Positions 33,601-42,550 are shown, counted from the stretch's first letter. The stretch is DNA of 64,000 nucleotides from an uncultured Burkholderiales bacterium (GCA_943908475.1 CALTTG010000013.1:13217-77216); one strand, 5' to 3'. Made by a program: numbers and translations. Notes: generated by a model from the sequence alone, not told the origin.

Positions 33601-34699
33601 GCTCGACCCATGGCATGTGACGCGATTCGCCGGTCAGGCGAGTGTCTTCGTAGTGAACGCGAAACGGTCCGCCGGCGTGGAGGTGGGCCTGAATTTGCTG
33701 CGCGATCGCTTGCCCCGGCGCGCTGTGTTCGAACAGGCTCGGCAACTTGCGCCCCAGCACATCACTGGCAGGCCACCCCGTCAGCTCGGTGAACATGGGG
33801 TTGACCCACTCCACCACCCCGTCGCTGTCCAGCAAGGCCACGCCGCTGGAGATGCGCGAGGCCACGAGGCCGAGGCGGCCCAGGTGTTCGGCGCTGTCGG
33901 CCGCGCGGTGCAGGCCCTCGTCACGCTGCGCCACAAACCCGAGCTGAACCACGGCCAGTTGCAACAGCAGGTGGCTCTCGGTGCTCAGTGGGGCCGGGTC
34001 GATGTACTCCAGGATGGCCAAGGGTTGCTGCCCCACGAACAGAGGAACGGCCAGGATCTGCCGTGCTTTTTCGGCTCGCCAGGGCGTGGTGTGCGACACC
34101 TTGGACGCATCGTTGGGCATGTCTGCCAAGCAATGCTGGCGCAGGGTCAGCGCCTTGCCGAGCGGTTGATCGTGTGCCACCACCGGCGCCATCGACGTGG
34201 GGTCAATGTGGTCGGCATCCTTGCCTTCGAACTCCCACCAGGGCCTCAGCAGACCACTGTCGCCGTTCCAGTCTTCCACCCGAAGGCAATGCCATGCCTG
34301 AGACCCCAGCACCTGGTGCAGACGACCGCCGACCTGGCTGACCGCCTCAGTCAGGGTGTGAGACTGGTGCGCGATGTCGGCAATTTCTTTGCTCAGTTGC
34401 AACCAGCGTTGCGGCACCATGCGGATGTCGGGCTGGGTGGCGAGGAGGCCGGGCGCGTCTTGACCGGTTCGAGGCGGCGCGGTCTCCGGCATCTCGGGCG
34501 TGGTGTCGCTTTCGGGAAGGGGCGAACGCATGCCATGACGCAGCAAAAAGCCGGTGGACGCCGCGGCCAAGGTCAATGCCCCCACCAGCAACGGGTTCCA
34601 GCCCTGGCTCCACGACAGCAGCATGGTCGCGGCCAGCATCAGCCCCGCGGCCAGGGGCGGCCAGAAAATGCGAGAACTCGTTGGCGTTGGCTGTGACAT
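30668..34699 (-). CDS. Hybrid sensor histidine kinase with two receivers and Hpt
   Basis: 1343 residues from the ATG at 34699 (an in-frame TTG lies 8 codons upstream). Order: two close membrane helices (about 12-55), a GAF-like region (about 110-260), three PAS units (about 275-395, 405-525, 530-650), HisKA with phospho-His675 in SHEIRTPMN, HATPase with DTGIGI and GGTGLGLAI, receiver 1 (Asp973 in LVDMKMPRMDG), receiver 2 (Asp1105 in LMDIQMPGMDG), and an Hpt domain with His1284 in HTLKSSSANLGA. All phosphorelay residues are present, as in BarA/ArcB-type kinases. The Hpt probably passes phosphate to the REC-EAL protein encoded next. Signal unknown. Confidence 0.94.
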   Translation of the reverse strand: MSQPTPTSSRIFWPPLAAGLMLAATMLLSWSQGWNPLLVGALTLAAASTGFLLRHGMRSPLPESDTTPEMPETAPPRTGQDAPGLLATQPDIRMVPQRWLQLSKEIADIAHQSHTLTEAVSQVGGRLHQVLGSQAWHCLRVEDWNGDSGLLRPWWEFEGKDADHIDPTSMAPVVAHDQPLGKALTLRQHCLADMPNDASKVSHTTPWRAEKARQILAVPLFVGQQPLAILEYIDPAPLSTESHLLLQLAVVQLGFVAQRDEGLHRAADSAEHLGRLGLVASRISSGVALLDSDGVVEWVNPMFTELTGWPASDVLGRKLPSLFEHSAPGQAIAQQIQAHLHAGGPFRVHYEDTRLTGESRHMPWVELDAIVTLGEAGGKGQYVCLFNDISQRKHTEHIQQQEKEFLEALMGNLPVSLLVMDPQDFSIVAINRFTEHELELKTEDVLKHPLSDIIGPDVRHAVEPRMREALQSGVTIEHDFEWPTAQGKRVVNARHFALRHADGSPRLLITLARDITQTRQATADLEESERRFRELVESMDDGVYVATAGHQHITYQSPRMGDLFGLSQNGPHSHHEHFLSLVLAADRPTLLDADHQCDRQAPTDVIVRIQHPLKGLRWVRRRTRSRRLDDGQLRIYGLVSDVTDERERSDELQRARDVAENASQAKSQFMASMSHEIRTPMNAILGMTELLLSSQLTASQRKQAQVVFRSGESLLEIINDILDFSKIEAGRQELAPVDFSLQTLLDDTLELLAPRAHEKGIEITAHVEPGLPSQVHADSLRLQQVLTNLIGNAIKFTESGEVVVSIGRAQEGPVFAEQEVGDTVMLAISVRDTGIGIQSDVLPRLFQAFMQANAGLSRRYGGTGLGLAICKQLVTLMGGDIEVHSAPGVGSEFTFTLPVQVADGVSQFGMLDESDLPAMHVLVVDDNATNLTVIENLLSAWGMQVTRASDGQEALDLLLAAPHDLDIDLALVDMKMPRMDGMAFAKALKASGRYQALKMVMLSSISSVDDVRQAHDAGYERFLAKPLRKIELRQALLGLSADMATPQAELPRLKLNVLVVEDNQINQELCHQMLAKLGCRATLAGSAMEGLRKLTQDTFDVVLMDIQMPGMDGTEALQVFRHNRHLRFKFTTPPQTPVVAVTANALEGDDHRFLACGFDAYLSKPFRMHQLAKVLQTVMHSSNAKVPNGDPSIRTTPPDVPVSEPTHPSNSTPAMSTQNAQTANWREVFDEIAVQRLVELDPSGHNALIERVTKMFASSVDKYLAQLDAAQQSQDARTIRDVAHTLKSSSANLGALKLSQACVEIENAIREETGEDLTEMIQRLHHEARTVLAALPSLAEATR

Positions 34700-34849
34700 C
34701 TTCCTGCTTGGCACCGTGGGCAAACCCGCTTCAGTCTGTCACCTGCGAAGGCATACTGCAGACCTCGTACAGGCTTTCGACTCTAGCGGGTTGAAAAAGA
34801 AGACATCCTGCGAAAGAAACCGCTGGAAGGTGTTCATACAATCATTTTG

Positions 34850-36244
34850 ATGCACTCGGCCCCCCATCCAACGCCCTCTCACCGCCGGTTTCAACCGGTG
34901 GCTTCATTGTGGCCCTGGCTGCTGCTGGCGTCTGTCACTTTGACAGGGCTGCTCGCCACGGTTGTGTGGGCGCCCATGGCCGTGACCGTTGTATTTTTGC
35001 TGACGATGGGCGCGGTGGCCCTGGGGATGATCCGGTTGATCGCGGTGGCAGGTCCGGGCACAGCGCCCTCGGCCTCGACCATGGCAACCGGTGTGCCCGA
35101 TCAGTTCTGGACGGACTGGCTGGACGGCTGGTATTGGCAGACCGATGCCCAGGGCGTGGTGGTGGTGTTCAAGCCGCCCGCAGGCGCGCCGGCCACCCAC
35201 TGGCATCTGGCGGCTGAGCTCACCGCCGGACGCCGCGTGTTGTGGGAGTTGGTCGACGGCATGCCCAAAGAACAGCTGCGTCAGCAGTTGCTGGCACAAG
35301 GTGGGGTGGAGGTTCCTGAGCTGCCCTGGCCCTTCGAGTCGGTGTGGTCCCAGGGTAGGCGGGCCGAGGCGGTGTCGAGCCGGTGTGTGGGCGTGCCTCG
35401 CCGAGATGCTCAGGGGCAGTGCCTCGGCCACCACGGCGTCTGGCAGGTTCTCGAGCCTGCGCCAGTGGCGCGCGTCGAACCCGAGACTGCCGCGGTCGAC
35501 GAGGCCACGGAGGCGGCACAAGCCTCCCTGCGCTACGCGCTGTCGCACGACTTGCGGGCGCCGATCCGGGTGGTGGATGGCTTCGCTCGCATCCTCAAGG
35601 AAGACTACGCCAGCTCACTCGACCGCATGGGCCGAGACCATGTCGAGCGCATTTTGTCGGCAGCACAGCGCATGAACGGAATGATCGACGCGGTGCTGGA
35701 TCAGGCCAGCTTGTCGAAAGCGCCCCTTCAGTTGGCACCCGTCGACTTCTCAGCCCTGGCTCAGGACATTGCCAATGAGCTGGTGACGTGCCGAGCTCCC
35801 CGCGCCGATGGGACGCCGCTGCCCGACGTCCGCGTCGAAATCGCACCGGGCATGCAGGGCTCGGCCGACGAGGCCTTGGTGCGCCGCCTGTTCGAAAACC
35901 TGATCGGCAACGCCCTGAAGTACAGCCAGAAGGTGGCCAGTCCCCAATTGACGGTGGGCGTCGTGCCCGCGACCAACCCCGTGGTTTACTTTGTCAAGGA
36001 CAACGGGGCAGGTTTCGACATGAAACACGCCGACAAGCTCTTTGGCCTGTTTCAGCGCTTGCACAGTGCCCGTGAGTTTCCCGGGACCGGTGTGGGCCTG
36101 GCCAGCGTCAACAACATCGTGCGACGCCACGGCGGTCAGGTCTGGGCCGAGAGCGCGCCGGGCGAGGGCGCTTGTTTTTACTTCACCCTGAACCCGTTCA
36201 GTGGTCAGGTGGTCACAGCGTCAGCCCAAAGCACCAAGGCCTGA
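34850..36244 (+). CDS. Membrane sensor histidine kinase, bacteriophytochrome-like core
   Basis: 464 residues. Two hydrophobic helices lie at about 18-40 and 43-66; then comes a PAS-like region (about 85-200, WYWQTDAQGVVVVFKP) and a HisKA domain with His233 in ALSHDLRAPIRVVDGFARIL. The ATPase domain shows NLIGNALKYSQK, DNGAGFDMKHADKLFGLFQRLH and GTGVGLASVNNIVRRHGG. The core resembles phytochrome and NtrY-like kinases, but no chromophore-binding domain is present. It is divergent from the hybrid kinase (150 bases between). Its last 24 bases overlap the end of the convergent ANTAR regulator gene. No cognate regulator is adjacent on the same strand. Confidence 0.9.
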   Translation: MHSAPHPTPSHRRFQPVASLWPWLLLASVTLTGLLATVVWAPMAVTVVFLLTMGAVALGMIRLIAVAGPGTAPSASTMATGVPDQFWTDWLDGWYWQTDAQGVVVVFKPPAGAPATHWHLAAELTAGRRVLWELVDGMPKEQLRQQLLAQGGVEVPELPWPFESVWSQGRRAEAVSSRCVGVPRRDAQGQCLGHHGVWQVLEPAPVARVEPETAAVDEATEAAQASLRYALSHDLRAPIRVVDGFARILKEDYASSLDRMGRDHVERILSAAQRMNGMIDAVLDQASLSKAPLQLAPVDFSALAQDIANELVTCRAPRADGTPLPDVRVEIAPGMQGSADEALVRRLFENLIGNALKYSQKVASPQLTVGVVPATNPVVYFVKDNGAGFDMKHADKLFGLFQRLHSAREFPGTGVGLASVNNIVRRHGGQVWAESAPGEGACFYFTLNPFSGQVVTASAQSTKA

Positions 36245-36871
36245 CAGCACTTCCTGAGCGTGCACCACACGCTCGGCCAAGGCCTGCAGGGTGCGTGATT
36301 CTTGCCTGGCCTGGTTCTGCAGGCGGCTCAAGGCCTGCGCGGCATCCAGCGAGTGGCGATGCATCACGATGCCGATCGCCACGGCGATGGTCTGCCGCGT
36401 CGGGTCAGCCTCGGGTGCAGATGCGTCGGCCGAGCCGCCAGTGGACGGGGCTTCGGTGGCGGGCGCGGCAGCGGTCTGTCCACGCTCGCTCGTCAGCCCT
36501 CGGCTGGCAAATGCGGCCTCGACAGCGGGCACGATCTGCTTGACGTCCAGCGGCTTGACCAGGTACGTCACCGCACCCAAGGCCTTGACCTGAGCGATGG
36601 TGGCCTCGTCGGAGAAAGCCGACAAGAACATGAAGGGGATCTGGCAATACTCGCGCAGGTAGGCGGCCACATCGAAGCCGGTTTTCCCCTCCATGCGGAT
36701 GTCGAGCAATGCCAGGTCGGGTTTGTGTTGCCTGGCCAAGAGGATGGCGTCGTCGCCGTTGTCGGCATCGATCACGTCGAAGCCGGCTTGGCTGAGTCCG
36801 TGCGTGACGGTGGCGAGCACGAGCCGGTCATCGTCAACGACGAGCACTTTGCCTTTGTTGCGTCCAGTCAT
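36221..36871 (-). CDS. Response regulator with ANTAR RNA-binding output
   Basis: 216 residues. The receiver domain at about 7-125 has the acidic pair in VVDDDR, phospho-acceptor Asp57 in LALLDIRMEG, and Lys in YLVKPLD. A Ser/Ala/Pro linker leads to a C-terminal ANTAR helix bundle at about 155-210 (AVAIGIVMHRHSLDAAQALSRLQNQARQESRTLQALAERVV). ANTAR proteins bind paired RNA hairpins and prevent termination. The ATG at 36871 is preferred; an in-frame GTG at 36910 lies right beside a TATAAA-like box. It follows the HisKA_2 kinase gene on the same strand after 55-95 bases, so the two are a likely pair, as in EutW-EutV. Confidence 0.88.
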   Translation of the reverse strand: MTGRNKGKVLVVDDDRLVLATVTHGLSQAGFDVIDADNGDDAILLARQHKPDLALLDIRMEGKTGFDVAAYLREYCQIPFMFLSAFSDEATIAQVKALGAVTYLVKPLDVKQIVPAVEAAFASRGLTSERGQTAAAPATEAPSTGGSADASAPEADPTRQTIAVAIGIVMHRHSLDAAQALSRLQNQARQESRTLQALAERVVHAQEVLSGLGALG

Positions 36872-36965
36872 GTCGATGCGGGCATCCTGTGACGCCTGCT
36901 CGGACGCCACGGTGGTTATGGGTTTTATAGTTTAACGGTCGGCATTCTGGGGCGGGCCGATCCCT

Positions 36966-39209
36966 CTATTGTGGCCAAAGTGCGTATTGTTGACCAGTGG
37001 GCTCCCCCAGAGTGGCGGTTGGGGCGCCCAAGCTGATGCCGGGTGGTGTCAGTTGCAACTGGGTGACCACCCAGGGCCCTTCCTGTCGCATTTGGATTCG
37101 CGAGCTGCGTCGCGGCATGAGTGCGCGCACGAGTCCCAATCCAGACACGCCGCCGCGGACCTGATCGATGTTGAAGCCTTCCGGCAATTGCCCCTGGTTG
37201 CGGATGCTGATGCTCACGCCTTGCTCATCACTGTGCATGTCGCAATGAACCGGCGTGCCGCTGGCCAGGCTGTGTTTGTGGGCGTTGGTCAGCAGTTCAT
37301 TGAGACACAGTGCGATGGGGATGGACTCGGCTTCCGGCAACAACCACGGGTGTTGGTGCGCTTCGATCTGCCCATGTTCGATCGGACGCCCGAATGTTTT
37401 CTGCACCGAGCCGGCGATGGCGGAGACCACGCTGGTCAGCTTCAGGGGGCCGCCGGCGCCCACTTGCAGACCGTAGACCTGCGCGATGGCCTGAACTTGT
37501 CCCACCACCTCGGCGATGGCCGGCGCGACCTCGGGTTTGCGTGAGGCGATCTGTTGCAGCAGGCCGGCCACCCCTTGCAGGTTGTTCTTGATGCGGTGGT
37601 GCACTTCCCGCACCAGCATTTCGCGTTGGGTGATGGCGGCTTCGAGTCTGGCGTTTTCTGCGGCCCGTTGCTCGGTGATGTCCGACGCGACCATGAGCAC
37701 CTGATCGGGCTGCTCGCCCTCGGTGGACAAAGGCAGGTAGTTGACGTCCCAGATCTGGGGGGCACCACGGGGGCTGCCGTCGATCCGGTGCTCGCGCTGA
37801 ACACTGTGGTGACTGTCCAGCGCGGCGTTCATTTCTCGCTCCAGCAGGCGTGCCCGAGCCTCTGGGTAGATGTCCTTGACGGGGCGCCCGATCGCGTGCG
37901 CCACTTCGCGCTGCATGAAACTGGCCGCACTCTGGTTGGCCTGGAGCAGTTTGTAGCTGCCTGCCTCATGCACCGTGATGGCCATGGGTGCCATTTCGAT
38001 GATGCGCTTGAGTGTGGCCTCGGCTTCCGCCGAACGGGCCTCGGCCTGGCGCCGGCGATCGATGTCCAGCAGGGCATAGGTCACTTGCCGTTGGCTGAGT
38101 TCGCCGTCGATCACCACGGCATTGCCCACCACCCAGAACACGCGACCATCACGTGCCATGACCTGACACTCGAAGGTGTGCGATTGACCATCCTGCAGGG
38201 TGTCCAGGTAGTCGGTCAGACGGAAGGGGTGGTCGATGTCGTGGGTGGCCACGGTGGACAGTGGCTTGCCGACGAAGTCGGCCAGATCGCCCGCGAACAT
38301 CCGCCGTGCCGAGCGGTTCATCCAGCCAATGCCTTGGGGGTCCAGGGTCACGATCCCCACGAACACCGAGTCGAGGATGGCACGGGTGCGATCTGCCTGA
38401 AGGGCCAGGTCGCGCTCCATGGCCTCCAGGCGGGCCTTTTGTTTGCGGATGCGGCTGATGTCTGACAGCACCGCAATGGCCTCCAGCGGGCCTTTGGCAT
38501 CGCCGATGCGCTTGACGTTCAGGGCGTACCACAGCGTGGGCAAGCCGGGCACGATGATCTCCAGCTCACTTTCGAACTGCCCTTCGCTTTGCAGCTTGGG
38601 CACCGAATCGTTGGCCAGACGGCGGATGCGCGGGTCATGGTTGAGCAGCGTGTCCAGGCTCATGTTGGTCAGCGAGTTGCCCGCCATGCCCAGCATGCGC
38701 TCAAAGCGGCGGTTGCAACGCACCAGTGTGTTGCCCCTCAGGTACGCGATGCCTGCCGGTGAGCTCTCCAGAATCATGGTCAGCTCGCGGAGCAGGGCGT
38801 CGCTGCCTTGGGCAGGCGCTTGGGCGGGGGCGTGCGCACTGGCGGCAAATGGCGGCGCCGTGCTTTGCACCACACACAAGAAGCGCCGGGGTTCGCCATC
38901 CGGGCCGGGGTGTGCATGCACCTCCCCCCGCAGGCTTCGCCCAGGATGACCCGGCAAGTGCCAGCTGGCCTGGGTGGGCAGCGCCTGGGCGTCAGGGCGA
39001 AGCCCCAGCAGGGCCATGGGGCTGTCCCAGCCCATCAGCGCTTGCAAGGCAGCCGGCAAGGTGGCGATGTGGGTGCCGGGCTCCGGTGACAAGCCGGTCA
39101 GTTGCGAGAAGGCGCGGTTGTGGCGCAGCCATTGGCCTTGTTCTTCGAATTCGGCCATGGGCAGAGGCACCAGGTCGAACCAATGATCGAGGGGCAGCGC
39201 AGACATCAT
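36966..39209 (-). CDS. Cytoplasmic multi-PAS sensor kinase, HisKA_2 type
   Basis: 747 residues with no membrane helix or signal peptide. Four PAS-like regions are visible (about 10-115, 145-255, 275-395, 405-515; for example GIVTLDPQGIGWMNRSARRMF and MAPMAITVHEAGSYKLLQANQSAA). A HisKA_2 dimerisation domain carries the candidate phospho-His near 537 in REVHHRIKNNLQG. The ATPase domain shows CLNELLTNAHKHS and GGVSGLGLVRALM. HisKA_2 kinases commonly pair with ANTAR regulators, and such a gene follows. The ligand is unknown; the soluble PAS stack suggests an internal redox or small-molecule cue. Confidence 0.9.
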   Translation of the reverse strand: MMSALPLDHWFDLVPLPMAEFEEQGQWLRHNRAFSQLTGLSPEPGTHIATLPAALQALMGWDSPMALLGLRPDAQALPTQASWHLPGHPGRSLRGEVHAHPGPDGEPRRFLCVVQSTAPPFAASAHAPAQAPAQGSDALLRELTMILESSPAGIAYLRGNTLVRCNRRFERMLGMAGNSLTNMSLDTLLNHDPRIRRLANDSVPKLQSEGQFESELEIIVPGLPTLWYALNVKRIGDAKGPLEAIAVLSDISRIRKQKARLEAMERDLALQADRTRAILDSVFVGIVTLDPQGIGWMNRSARRMFAGDLADFVGKPLSTVATHDIDHPFRLTDYLDTLQDGQSHTFECQVMARDGRVFWVVGNAVVIDGELSQRQVTYALLDIDRRRQAEARSAEAEATLKRIIEMAPMAITVHEAGSYKLLQANQSAASFMQREVAHAIGRPVKDIYPEARARLLEREMNAALDSHHSVQREHRIDGSPRGAPQIWDVNYLPLSTEGEQPDQVLMVASDITEQRAAENARLEAAITQREMLVREVHHRIKNNLQGVAGLLQQIASRKPEVAPAIAEVVGQVQAIAQVYGLQVGAGGPLKLTSVVSAIAGSVQKTFGRPIEHGQIEAHQHPWLLPEAESIPIALCLNELLTNAHKHSLASGTPVHCDMHSDEQGVSISIRNQGQLPEGFNIDQVRGGVSGLGLVRALMPRRSSRIQMRQEGPWVVTQLQLTPPGISLGAPTATLGEPTGQQYALWPQ

Positions 39210-39226
39210 GGCAGCGGTGGATCGGG

Positions 39227-40366
39227 TCAGGCCGAGGTGGGCGGGGTGATCACGGTCACGCCCGGCATTTTGGCGGCGTAGTCTTTGGGCAGCAGCGACA
39301 CCTTGGCCGCCACCTGCAAGGCGATGTCGCGGTACAGCTGCGCGGCACGGCTGTCAGGGTCTGACACCATGGTCGGCTGACCCGAATCGGCCTGCTCGCG
39401 GATCTTGAGGTCCAGCGGCAGGGAGCCCAGCAGCGTCACCTGGCCATCGTCGGCCAGCTTTTGCCCACCATGCTGACCAAAAATGTGAGCTTCATGGCCG
39501 CAGTTCGGGCAGTGGTAGACCGCCATGTTCTCGATCACACCCAGCACCGGGGTGTGGACTTTCTCGAACATCTTCAACCCTTTGCGCGCATCCAGCAGTG
39601 CGATGTCCTGCGGGGTGGTGACGATCACGGCGGCCGTCAGGGGGGCCCGTTGGCTGATGCTCAGGTGGATGTCGCCCGTGCCGGGTGGCAGGTCCACCAC
39701 GAGGTAGTCCAGGGGGGCGTCGGGTTGGCCCCAATTGGTCAGCCGCAACAGCTGGTCGAAGGCCTGGCTGGCCATGGGCCCGCGCCAGATGGTGGCCTTT
39801 TCTTCCGCCACCAGCAAGCCCATCGACATCATCTGCACACCAAAGCGCTCTGGCGGCGTGATGGTCTTGCCATCGGGGCTGTCAGGTTTGCCGCTCAAGC
39901 CCATCATCAGGGGCTGGCTGGGGCCGTAGATGTCGGCATCGAGCATCCCCACGGTCGCGCCCTCTGCCGACAAGGCCAGGGCCAAGTTGATGGCCGTGGT
40001 GCTTTTGCCCACGCCACCCTTGCCAGAGGCCACCGCGATCAGGTTGCGGGCGCCGCTCAAGGGCGTTTGCCCGACCGACACCGCATGGGCCACCACTTTG
40101 GTTTCCCAGCGCACGTTCACCGAATCAATGCCGGGCACGGTTTGGAGCGCCGAGGTGATCAGGTCCGTGTAGGCGGGCCAACGAGAGGTTGCGGGGTATC
40201 CCAGGCGAATGAGCAACTCGGCTCGGGCGTTCGTCACCGACAGGGATTGCAGTTGGCGGCCTGACACCCAATCCTGGCCCGTCAACGGGTCCGTGACGCT
40301 GCGCAGTGCCTGCAGCGCTGCTGTTTCGAGGGCGGAGGCGGGAGAGGGCATCGGTGTGGAACTCAT
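39227..40366 (-). CDS. apbC: Iron-sulfur cluster carrier protein ApbC/Mrp
   Basis: 379-residue P-loop ATPase that carries and delivers Fe-S clusters. An N-terminal DUF59-like (MIP18) region lies at about 10-95. The deviant Walker A GKGGVGKST is at about 114-122, then DADIYGPSQP and VDLPPGTGDIHL. The cluster-binding CxxC is in YHCPNCGHEAHIFG. It ends 17 bases before the start of the PAS kinase gene on the same strand, so read-through is possible. It is divergent from metG, the usual arrangement in proteobacteria. Confidence 0.95.
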   Translation of the reverse strand: MSSTPMPSPASALETAALQALRSVTDPLTGQDWVSGRQLQSLSVTNARAELLIRLGYPATSRWPAYTDLITSALQTVPGIDSVNVRWETKVVAHAVSVGQTPLSGARNLIAVASGKGGVGKSTTAINLALALSAEGATVGMLDADIYGPSQPLMMGLSGKPDSPDGKTITPPERFGVQMMSMGLLVAEEKATIWRGPMASQAFDQLLRLTNWGQPDAPLDYLVVDLPPGTGDIHLSISQRAPLTAAVIVTTPQDIALLDARKGLKMFEKVHTPVLGVIENMAVYHCPNCGHEAHIFGQHGGQKLADDGQVTLLGSLPLDLKIREQADSGQPTMVSDPDSRAAQLYRDIALQVAAKVSLLPKDYAAKMPGVTVITPPTSA

Positions 40367-40474
40367 GGAAAGGGCTGAACGCGGGTTGGCGCCGGCCGGG
40401 CGTCAAAACTTCTCGGACCGATAGTGTGCCGCACTCTAAAATCGAGGGTCTGCCCATTCGGAACTCCCTGCACC

Positions 40475-42550
40475 ATGCCCCGTCAGCTTTTCGTCACCAC
40501 GGCACTGCCCTATGCCAACGGCCACTTCCACATCGGCCACATCATGGAGTACATCCAGGCTGACATCTGGGTTCGGTTCCAGCGCATGCAAGGCCATCAG
40601 GTGCATTTTGTCGGTGCGGACGATGCGCATGGTGCGCCCATCATGATCGCGGCTGAAAAAGCCGGCAAGACGCCCCAACAGTTCGTGGCCGACATCGCGG
40701 CGGGTCGCAAGCCTTACCTGGACGGCTTTCACATCAGTTTCGACCATTGGTCGAGCACGGACAGTCCGGACAACCACCAACTGGCTCAGGACATCTACCG
40801 CGCCCTGCGCGACCAGGGGCTCATCGAAGTTCGTGCCATCGAGCAGTTCTTCGACCCGGAAAAGTCGATGTTCCTGCCCGACCGATTCATCAAGGGTGAG
40901 TGCCCGAAGTGTGGCGCCAAAGACCAATACGGTGACTCCTGCGAATCGTGCGGTGCGGTGTACTCGCCCACCGAACTCAAGAGCCCCTATTCCGCGTTGA
41001 GTGGGGCCACGCCCGTGCTCAAGACGAGTGATCACTACTTCTTCAAGCTCTCTGACCCCCGCTGCTTCAACTTCCTGGAGCAGTGGACGCAAGACGGCAA
41101 GCTGCAGTCTGAGGTGGCCAACAAGATCAAGGAATGGTTCACCAAAGACGATGAAGGCAAGGGGGGCCTGGGCGATTGGGACATCAGCCGCGATGCCCCG
41201 TATTTCGGCATCGAGATCCCGGATGCGCCGGGCAAGTATTTCTACGTCTGGCTGGACGCGCCCATTGGCTACCTGGCCTCGCTCAAGGGCTACTTCGAAT
41301 CGGGTGGCCCCAAAGCCCGGTACGGTGAACAGCGCTCGTTCGACGACTTCATGGCCGACCCCGCCGTCGAGCAGGTGCATTTCATCGGCAAGGACATCAC
41401 CTATTTCCACACCCTGTTCTGGCCGGCCATGCTGAAGTTCAGCGGACGCAAGCTGCCCAACCAGATCAATGTGCACGGTTTCATGACCGTGAACAACGGC
41501 GAGAAGATGTCCAAGAGCCGTGGCACTGGGCTCGACCCTCTCAAGTACCTGGGTCTGGGCATGAACGCCGAATGGCTGCGGTACTACATCGCGGCCAAGT
41601 TGAACGCCAAGGTCGAAGACGTTGATTTCAACAAAGACGACTTCATGGTGCGCGTCAACAGCGACCTGATCGGCAAGTACATCAACATCGCCAGCCGCGC
41701 CGCGGGCTTCCTGTCCAAGCGCTTCGGAGGGCAGCTGACGGCAAACCTTGGCGCCGACGGCCAAGCCCTGCTCAGCACCTTGCAAGCCGGGCGTGTGGGA
41801 ATCGCCGAGTTGTTCGAGGCCCGCGAGCTCGGCAAGGTGCTGCGTGAGATCATGTTGCTGGCCGACCGTGTCAACGAGTATGTGGACGCCAACAAGCCTT
41901 GGGAGCTGGCCAAGCAGGAGGGGCAAGACGCTCGCTTGCAGGAAGTGTGCACCGTCTGCATCGAAGCGTTCCGACTGCTCAGCATCTACCTCAAACCGGT
42001 GCTGCCAGCCTTGGTGGCCCAGGTGGAACGCTTCCTGAACGTGGGCGAGCTGACCCTGGCGGACGCCGAGCGCCTGCTGGGTCAGCACGTGATCGGTGAG
42101 TACAAGCACCTGATGCAACGCGTGGACGCCAAGATGCTGGACGCCTTGTTCGAAGCCCCACCGGCGCCCGTCGTGGAGGCGCCCAAGCCCGGCGGTGAGG
42201 ACATTGCCGAGACCATCACCATCGACGACTTCGTCAAGGTGGACCTCCGTGTGGCGAAGATCGTCAACGCCGAGCACGTGGAGGGCAGCACCAAACTGCT
42301 GCGGTTGACCCTGGATGTTGGCGAGGGCCGCACCCGCAACGTGTTCTCTGGCATCAAAGAGGCTTATCGGCCCGAAGACCTGATTGGCAAGCACACGGTG
42401 ATGGTGGCGAACCTGGCGCCTCGCAAGATGAAGTTCGGCGTCAGCGAGGGCATGGTGCTGGCCGCTTCTCATGCCGACGAGAAGGGCACACCGGGCATCT
42501 ATGTGCTCGAACCCCTGGCTGGCGCTCAGCCCGGCATGCGAATTCGCTGA
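40475..42550 (+). CDS. metG: Methionyl-tRNA synthetase
   Basis: Charges tRNA-Met. It is 691 residues from the ATG at 40475 (MPRQLFVTTALPYANG). Catalytic motifs are HIGH (in GHFHIGHIMEY) and KMSKS (in GEKMSKSRGTG). The zinc knuckle CPKCGAKDQYGDSCESCG is of the four-Cys type. A C-terminal EMAP/Trbp111-like tRNA-binding domain starts near residue 585 (DFVKVDLRVAKIVNAEHVEGSTKLLRL). A TAAAAT -10-like box lies at 40437-40442, but its -35 is poor. Identity is certain. Confidence 0.97.
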   Translation: MPRQLFVTTALPYANGHFHIGHIMEYIQADIWVRFQRMQGHQVHFVGADDAHGAPIMIAAEKAGKTPQQFVADIAAGRKPYLDGFHISFDHWSSTDSPDNHQLAQDIYRALRDQGLIEVRAIEQFFDPEKSMFLPDRFIKGECPKCGAKDQYGDSCESCGAVYSPTELKSPYSALSGATPVLKTSDHYFFKLSDPRCFNFLEQWTQDGKLQSEVANKIKEWFTKDDEGKGGLGDWDISRDAPYFGIEIPDAPGKYFYVWLDAPIGYLASLKGYFESGGPKARYGEQRSFDDFMADPAVEQVHFIGKDITYFHTLFWPAMLKFSGRKLPNQINVHGFMTVNNGEKMSKSRGTGLDPLKYLGLGMNAEWLRYYIAAKLNAKVEDVDFNKDDFMVRVNSDLIGKYINIASRAAGFLSKRFGGQLTANLGADGQALLSTLQAGRVGIAELFEARELGKVLREIMLLADRVNEYVDANKPWELAKQEGQDARLQEVCTVCIEAFRLLSIYLKPVLPALVAQVERFLNVGELTLADAERLLGQHVIGEYKHLMQRVDAKMLDALFEAPPAPVVEAPKPGGEDIAETITIDDFVKVDLRVAKIVNAEHVEGSTKLLRLTLDVGEGRTRNVFSGIKEAYRPEDLIGKHTVMVANLAPRKMKFGVSEGMVLAASHADEKGTPGIYVLEPLAGAQPGMRIR

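Noticed and set aside
26735..39209. Signalling block as a horizontally acquired island
   Set aside because: No integrase, transposase, tRNA-edge duplication or visible composition shift is seen; codon use matches the surrounding core genes.
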